DNA of 64,000 nucleotides, taken from positions 1 through 64,000 of the forward strand of contig JAODMO010000007.1 in assembly GCA_025464995.1 (NCBI GenBank), given 5' to 3'. Shown one piece after another: positions 59,863 through 64,000 of this stretch; the first letter of the stretch is position 1, and each line of letters opens with the position of its first letter. The notes under the pieces were generated by a model. The model was not told the origin of the DNA. It was given only the letters and a program-made list of their open reading frames with translations, and searched no databases. A program made the translations under genes and the position numbers. The stretch comes from Microbacteriaceae bacterium (GTDB lineage Bacteria > Actinomycetota > Actinomycetes > Actinomycetales > Microbacteriaceae).

Positions 59863-60761
59863 CGTTTGCCGGCCGCCAGCAGGGCTCGTTCGGCCGTGGA
59901 TCCGGTGGGCACGGGGATCTCGACGACACCGGCGCCGAGCCCGAAACTCACTACCGTCACACCGACGAGGCGCGGGTGCTCGGCCTTCGTCACAGAGCTC
60001 ACCGAGGCGAGCCGCACGACGGTTCGCGCCCGCGACAGCACCGGCGATCCGCCGCGCACGAGCCAGTCCCACCGCGACAGCACCTGCAGGTCGTCGACTC
60101 CCGCGGCGACGATGGCACCGTGCAGCGTCACGGGCAGCACCCCGTCGACGAGTCGGCTCAGCGCGCCGCCCCGCCGCCCGACCCGCGTGCGACCGTGTGC
60201 GGCAAGCAGCCTGAGCTGCGGCTCACGAGCGGCCAGCTCGCGGTAGGCGGTGACGAACATCGCGTCGTTGCGCCCGAGATCGTCGAGTCCGAGGGGCGGG
60301 AGGGATGCGACGTCCCGAAGCCCATCGGGTCTGCCTCCCGCCGGCTGCAACTCGCGAAGCAGGTCGACGAGCGCCCGCACGGTGTCGCTCGATGATCCGT
60401 TGTACGGCAGGTCGACCACGTCGCCGGCCACGGTGTGAAGCGACAGTCGCGCGTCGAGCAGGTTCACGCGGTCGACGATCGCGGCGACATCGCTGTGCAC
60501 CACGCTCAAGACGGTGTAGGTGTCGCCGGTGCGGCTGAGGAGGATGAGGCGATCGGGGGCGACGATGGCGACGCAGTCGTAGAGGTGCATCGTCGGCGAG
60601 GCATCCCGGCGGCTGATGTCACGGGGAAACTTCAGCACGAGAAGCGCCTCGTCGAGGTCGACGGGGTAGTCGCGGTAGAGGCGCGGCAGCTCGTCAGCGG
60701 AGTGCACCTCGTCGATCCACGGGCCGAAGGCGTCGTACTCCGCGGTGCTCGTCTGCCCCAT
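59859..60761 (-). CDS. Hypothetical protein, 300 aa, coupled to the MFS exporter
   Basis: The soluble protein starts MGQTSTAEYDAFGPWIDEVH and has alternating strand segments (LDEALLVLKFPRDISRR, YDCVAIVAPDRLILLSRTG, YTVLSVVHSDVAAIV). A helical middle and another beta-rich C-terminal half follow (RLVDGVLPVTLHGAIVAAG, GVTVVSFGLGAGVVEIPV). It may contain PH-like beta domains, which is a guess. GGAAGGG lies about 10 nt upstream. No family is recognised. The 4-nt overlap with the MFS gene argues for a related task. Confidence 0.65.
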   Translation of the reverse strand: MGQTSTAEYDAFGPWIDEVHSADELPRLYRDYPVDLDEALLVLKFPRDISRRDASPTMHLYDCVAIVAPDRLILLSRTGDTYTVLSVVHSDVAAIVDRVNLLDARLSLHTVAGDVVDLPYNGSSSDTVRALVDLLRELQPAGGRPDGLRDVASLPPLGLDDLGRNDAMFVTAYRELAAREPQLRLLAAHGRTRVGRRGGALSRLVDGVLPVTLHGAIVAAGVDDLQVLSRWDWLVRGGSPVLSRARTVVRLASVSSVTKAEHPRLVGVTVVSFGLGAGVVEIPVPTGSTAERALLAAGKR

Positions 60762-60793
60762 GCCTGTAGCCCTTCCGTGGGTGAGTGGCCATG

Positions 60794-62062
60794 CTATCCG
60801 CTGACGCGACGGTTGCCGATGGCTTGCCTGAAGAGCCGATATGCGACACCGGCCACCAACACGGCGACGCCACGGACCACGCCCTGGGGCGGAAGCGTGA
60901 CCACGAGAGCGACGCACGAAATGGCGCCGACGACCTGGAGCGCGCGCGGATAACGTCGGTGTTCGGAAGGCTGGGTGAAGGCCGCGACGTTGGCGACGAA
61001 ATAGTAGAGCAGCACTCCGAACGACGAGAAGGCGATCGCGCCGCGGAGGTCGGCAACCAGCAGGATGGTGCTCACGATCACGGCGAGCGCGATCTCCGCG
61101 CGGTGCGGAACATGGAATCGCGGATGCACCGCCGCGAGCCAGCGCGGAAGGTCGCCCTCGCGCGCCATCGCGAGGCTCGTGCGACCGATGCCCGCGATGA
61201 GGCCGAGCAGCGCGCCGAGTGACGCGGTGGCGGCACCGATGCGGACGACCGGTTGCGCCCACGACCAGCCGCTCACCGCCGCGACGTCTGCGAGCGGGGC
61301 GTCGCTGCCAGCGAGCCCCTCGGCGCCGAGGGTCGCGAGCGTCACCGCGGCGATCATGGCGTAGACGACGACGGTGATGGCCAGGGCTATGGTTATGGCC
61401 CGCGGGATGGTGCGGGCCGGCTCTCGCACCTCCTCGCCCATCGTCGCGATGCGGGCATAGCCCGCAAAGGCGAAAAACAGGATGCCCGCCGACTGCAGCA
61501 TCCCGTACACCCCGCCCGCGAGGAGACCGGATGGAGCGAACGCGTCGGCCACCACGACGCCCGCGCTCGCGCCGGCCGCCGTGACCACGGCGAGCGCCAG
61601 CAGCACGACCACGACGATGACGCGCGTCAGTGTGGCGGTTCTCGTCACGCCGAAGTAGTTCACTGCGGCGAGAGCCAGCACGGCGGCAATGGCGACCGGT
61701 CGCTCCCATCCCGCCGGTGCCGCGTAGGCCGCGAAGACGAGCGCCATCGCGGCACAGCTCGCCGTCTTGCCCACGACGAAGCTCCAGCCGGCGACAAAGC
61801 CCCACCACTCGCCGAGCCGCTCGCGGCCGTAGATGTAGGTGCCGCCCGACATCGGATAGACGGCCGCCAGTTGCGCCGACGACGTCGCGTTGCAGAAGGC
61901 GACGAACGCGGCGACGACGAGCCCGACGAGCAGGCCGTTGCCCGCCGCTTGCGCGGCGGGGGTGAAGGCCGCGAAGACCCCGGCGCCGATCATCGACCCG
62001 AGCCCGATCACGATGGCGTCGGTGAGCCCGAGGCGCCGGGCGAGGGAGGGAGCTGTTGTCAC
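60794..62062 (-). CDS. APC family amino acid permease
   Basis: The 422-residue protein has about 12 helices and the APC opening LGLTDAIVIGLGSMIGAGVFAAF, FAFAGYARIATMGEEVREPART and MAREGDLPRWLAAVHPRF. The substrate is unknown. The GTG at 62062 follows TAGTCT by 6 nt. It is 32 nt upstream of the 300-aa unknown gene on the same strand, so those two and the MFS exporter could be one transcript. Confidence 0.9.
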   Translation of the reverse strand: MTTAPSLARRLGLTDAIVIGLGSMIGAGVFAAFTPAAQAAGNGLLVGLVVAAFVAFCNATSSAQLAAVYPMSGGTYIYGRERLGEWWGFVAGWSFVVGKTASCAAMALVFAAYAAPAGWERPVAIAAVLALAAVNYFGVTRTATLTRVIVVVVLLALAVVTAAGASAGVVVADAFAPSGLLAGGVYGMLQSAGILFFAFAGYARIATMGEEVREPARTIPRAITIALAITVVVYAMIAAVTLATLGAEGLAGSDAPLADVAAVSGWSWAQPVVRIGAATASLGALLGLIAGIGRTSLAMAREGDLPRWLAAVHPRFHVPHRAEIALAVIVSTILLVADLRGAIAFSSFGVLLYYFVANVAAFTQPSEHRRYPRALQVVGAISCVALVVTLPPQGVVRGVAVLVAGVAYRLFRQAIGNRRVSG

Positions 62063-62074
62063 CCCAGCAGACTA
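62063..62074 (-). promoter_or_regulatory. Leaderless promoter -10 of the APC permease
   Basis: Minus-strand TAGTCT (62069-62074) lies 6 nt before GTG 62062. Confidence 0.5.
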
Positions 62075-62126
62075 CTTGCCCCCCTCGTCCACGAGCTCTA
62101 GGTTCGTGGACGAGGGGAAGGACACC

Positions 62127-62708
62127 ATGGGCAGGCTCATCTACACCGCGATCACCTCGCTCGACGGCTACATCGCCGACGGATCGGGCTCGTTCGACTG
62201 GAGCATGCCCGACGAGGAGGTGCACGGCTTCATCAACGACCAAGAGCGCGCGTTCGGCACCTACCTCTACGGTCGGCGGCTCTACGAGGTCATGGTGGCG
62301 TGGGAGACCCTGGGTACCGGGCCCGACGAGTCTCGGGAGATTCGCGACTACGCGAGCATCTGGAAGGCCGCCGACAAGATCGTCTTCTCCTCCACACTCC
62401 GAGAGGTGGCGAGCGAGCGCACGCGTATCGAGCGCTCATTCGTCCCCGAACTGGTCGAGCGACTCAAGGTCGAGTCGCCGGCCGACCTCACGGTCGGAGG
62501 CGCCGAGCTCGCGGGCCACGCGCTCGTCGCGGGCCTCGTCGACGAGTTGCGGCTCTTCGTCTCCCCCGTCATCGTCGGCGGCGGCACTCGCGCGCTGCCC
62601 GCCGGCCTCCGACTCGGCCTGCGGCTGCTCGACGAGCGACGGTTCGGCAACGGTGTCGTCTACAGCGCCTACGGGGTTGCTCGATCCGAGCCATCCCCCC
62701 TGACCTGA
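62127..62708 (+). CDS. Dihydrofolate reductase-like (RibD C-terminal domain) protein
   Basis: The 193-residue protein has the RibD_C/DHFR fold pattern: GRLIYTAITSLDGYIADGSG, YLYGRRLYEVMVAWETLG, KIVFSSTL, DLTVGGAELAGHALVAGLVDEL and FVSPVIVGGGTRALP. It should bind NADPH; the true substrate is unknown. GAGGGGAAGGA lies 5-8 nt before ATG 62127. It is divergent from the APC permease. Confidence 0.88.
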   Translation: MGRLIYTAITSLDGYIADGSGSFDWSMPDEEVHGFINDQERAFGTYLYGRRLYEVMVAWETLGTGPDESREIRDYASIWKAADKIVFSSTLREVASERTRIERSFVPELVERLKVESPADLTVGGAELAGHALVAGLVDELRLFVSPVIVGGGTRALPAGLRLGLRLLDERRFGNGVVYSAYGVARSEPSPLT

Positions 62709-62939
62709 GTGGAACACCGCGTGAACGCGGGAACACGGATGCTCACACCGCTTGCATCGCGCCGGAGTCGTGGCGCTCACGCGTCTGGGAGCAGGCCCGC
62801 CGAACGCGCGCACCATCCGACTCTCGAGTGTCGTGTCGATGCACCGGTGGTGATGTCGCAAATGCGGCCTGCGCCCGTAGCGTTGTGCTTGCGCCACATG
62901 AATTCGCGATTACCAGAGACATCGCCGGCAGCTCGCCTC

Positions 62940-63517
62940 ACCCATGGCGGCGATTCTTCGGGTCTCGGAGATGCCACCCGCGTGGCAGAGGTTCGGTTGG
63001 CGGATCGCGGCACCACCTCTTTCGATGATTTCCTGCAACCCGTATTTCGTGGATCGGCGTTCGCCCGTCGCGATGGCAACGGTCGCGATGGGCACTCGAA
63101 CGCCCCGGACACCGACCTCTGTGAACGGGACATCGCCCCGACGGCCATGACGTCGTTCGTGGCGAAGAGTTTCTCGATGTCGTCAAGCCGGTGACCGGCA
63201 GCGAGGCCGCGCTCGACTTGGGCAACGCTCCGACCGTTGATCCCGATCGTGACTATCAGACCTGTCTCATCGGCTCGCCGGAGCACGCGGGCCGTGAGGG
63301 ACGAGAAGTGCGGGTCAGCGATGTCACCTACGATCAACGCGACGGTGTCCGACCCTCGCTTCGCCACCGCGCGGGCGGACACGTTGGGCAAGTAGCCCAG
63401 CGCGGCGGCGGACAGCACGCGCTGACGGCACTCCTCGTTGACCGTGCGCGCGCTGCCGTTCAGCGATCGAAACGCTGCGGAAGGGGAGACACCGGCGGCG
63501 CGAGCGACGTCGTTGAT
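62940..63517 (-). pseudogene. Decayed LacI family regulator
   Basis: The minus-strand frame begins INDVARAAGVSPSAAFRSLN without any start codon and continues VLSAAALGYLPNVSARAVAK and IVGDIADPHFSSLTARVLRR. It then jumps from RSVAQVERGLAAG straight to LFATNDVMAVGAM, which implies an internal deletion of ~100 residues. The last part (VRVPIATVA) is in another frame. The HTH itself is altered (SAAFR instead of S-T-V-S-R). It lies downstream of an aldehyde dehydrogenase. I see nothing recognisable in 62709-62940. Confidence 0.75.
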
Positions 63518-63539
63518 GGGGCAGCTCCGCCGATCACAG

Positions 63540-64000
63540 CTACGCCTGCCACACCGTCTTGACGTTCGTGAATTCGCGAATGCCGTGAGCCGAAAGCTCG
63601 CGACCGAAGCCTGAATCCTTCACACCGCCGAAGGGCACGCCAGGGAAGGATGCTGTGAGTCCGTTGACGAAGACCCCGCCGGCGTCTATTTCGCGACCCA
63701 GTCGGGCGATCTCTTCGTCGTCCGTCGTCCAGACGCTTGAACTCAGCCCGAAGTCGGAGTCATTCGACCGTTCGATCGCCTCGTCGATGCTGGCGACCTT
63801 GTGCAGACTGGCCACAGGTCCGAAACACTCCTCGCGATAGATGCGCATGTCGGGAGTGACGTCAGCCAGCACGGTGGCCGGGTAGAACCATCCAGCACCG
63901 GCAGGCACCTCACCACCGCAGAGCACGGTTGCTCCCTTGGATTTGGCATCCTCAACCAGTTCGTGGACGTCCTGGCGACCGCGTTCGGTGGCCAGCGGCC
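63540..64000 (-). CDS. Aldehyde dehydrogenase, succinate-semialdehyde type (C-terminal part, cut by window)
   Basis: The visible ~152 residues are the ALDH C terminus: ATVLCGGEVPAGAGWFYPATVL, YREECFGPVASLHKV, RSNDSDFGLSSSVWTTDD, FVNGLTASFPGVPFGGVKDSGFGREL and NVKTVWQA. These match the NAD-dependent succinate-semialdehyde dehydrogenase group. The gene extends beyond position 64000 and its start and catalytic Cys are outside the window. It is followed by a LacI pseudogene on the same strand. Confidence 0.88.
   Translation of the reverse strand, partial: PLATERGRQDVHELVEDAKSKGATVLCGGEVPAGAGWFYPATVLADVTPDMRIYREECFGPVASLHKVASIDEAIERSNDSDFGLSSSVWTTDDEEIARLGREIDAGGVFVNGLTASFPGVPFGGVKDSGFGRELSAHGIREFTNVKTVWQA

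Overview
The window is GC-rich, densely coded actinobacterial DNA. Many genes look leaderless, starting with ATG or GTG 6 nt after a TAnnnT hexamer. Markers are the 32-residue basic ribosomal protein bS22, the menaquinone pathway, a ResABC/CcdA cytochrome c maturation operon preceded by a histidine phosphatase, and proC near a BldC-like HTH gene and bS22. From memory, this gene set resembles the proC to menaquinone segment of mycobacteria. Protein flavour and a dispersed palindromic repeat suggest the Microbacteriaceae; that family assignment is inference. I saw no CRISPR array, prophage or insertion sequence.

Layout. 1-7.4 kb: tRNA-Met, tRNA-Thr, a GH13 alpha-glucosidase, an M23 peptidase with a coupled upstream ORF, an inositol-phosphatase-family enzyme, tRNA-Tyr, a LacI regulator, a lytic transglycosylase and YajQ. 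7.4-22 kb: cardiolipin synthase, FprA-like reductase, polyprenyl diphosphate synthase and menG, menF, menD, menA, menE, menB and menC on both strands, interleaved with PPK2 and small membrane proteins. 22-27 kb: a GIY-YIG pseudogene between repeats, then the operon phosphatase-tlpA-ccdA-resB-ccsB. 27-32.3 kb: a short archaeal-type AspRS, small proteins, bS22, a BldC-like protein and a TrkH/TrkA potassium system. 32.4-42.6 kb: two coupled glycosyltransferases (one fused to a repeat domain), proC and a CDF transporter sharing one promoter, tadA, upp, and a LolA-like protein with an ABC exporter.

42.6-55.4 kb: a consensus-like promoter drives a cysteine-ending leader ORF ahead of a winged-helix regulator. 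Next comes an amine catabolism island: amine oxidase, universal stress protein and APC permease on the plus strand; gabT, glutamate dehydrogenase and two aldehyde dehydrogenases on the minus strand; and a divergent PucR regulator. Together they could import putrescine or a similar amine and oxidise it through GABA to succinate, with glutamate dehydrogenase regenerating 2-oxoglutarate.

55.4-64 kb: a decayed PAP2 phosphatase, a possible structured RNA, MarR plus photolyase, a VOC protein, an MFS exporter coupled to an unknown protein, a second APC permease, a DHFR-like reductase, a decayed LacI gene and the C-terminal part of another aldehyde dehydrogenase running off the window.
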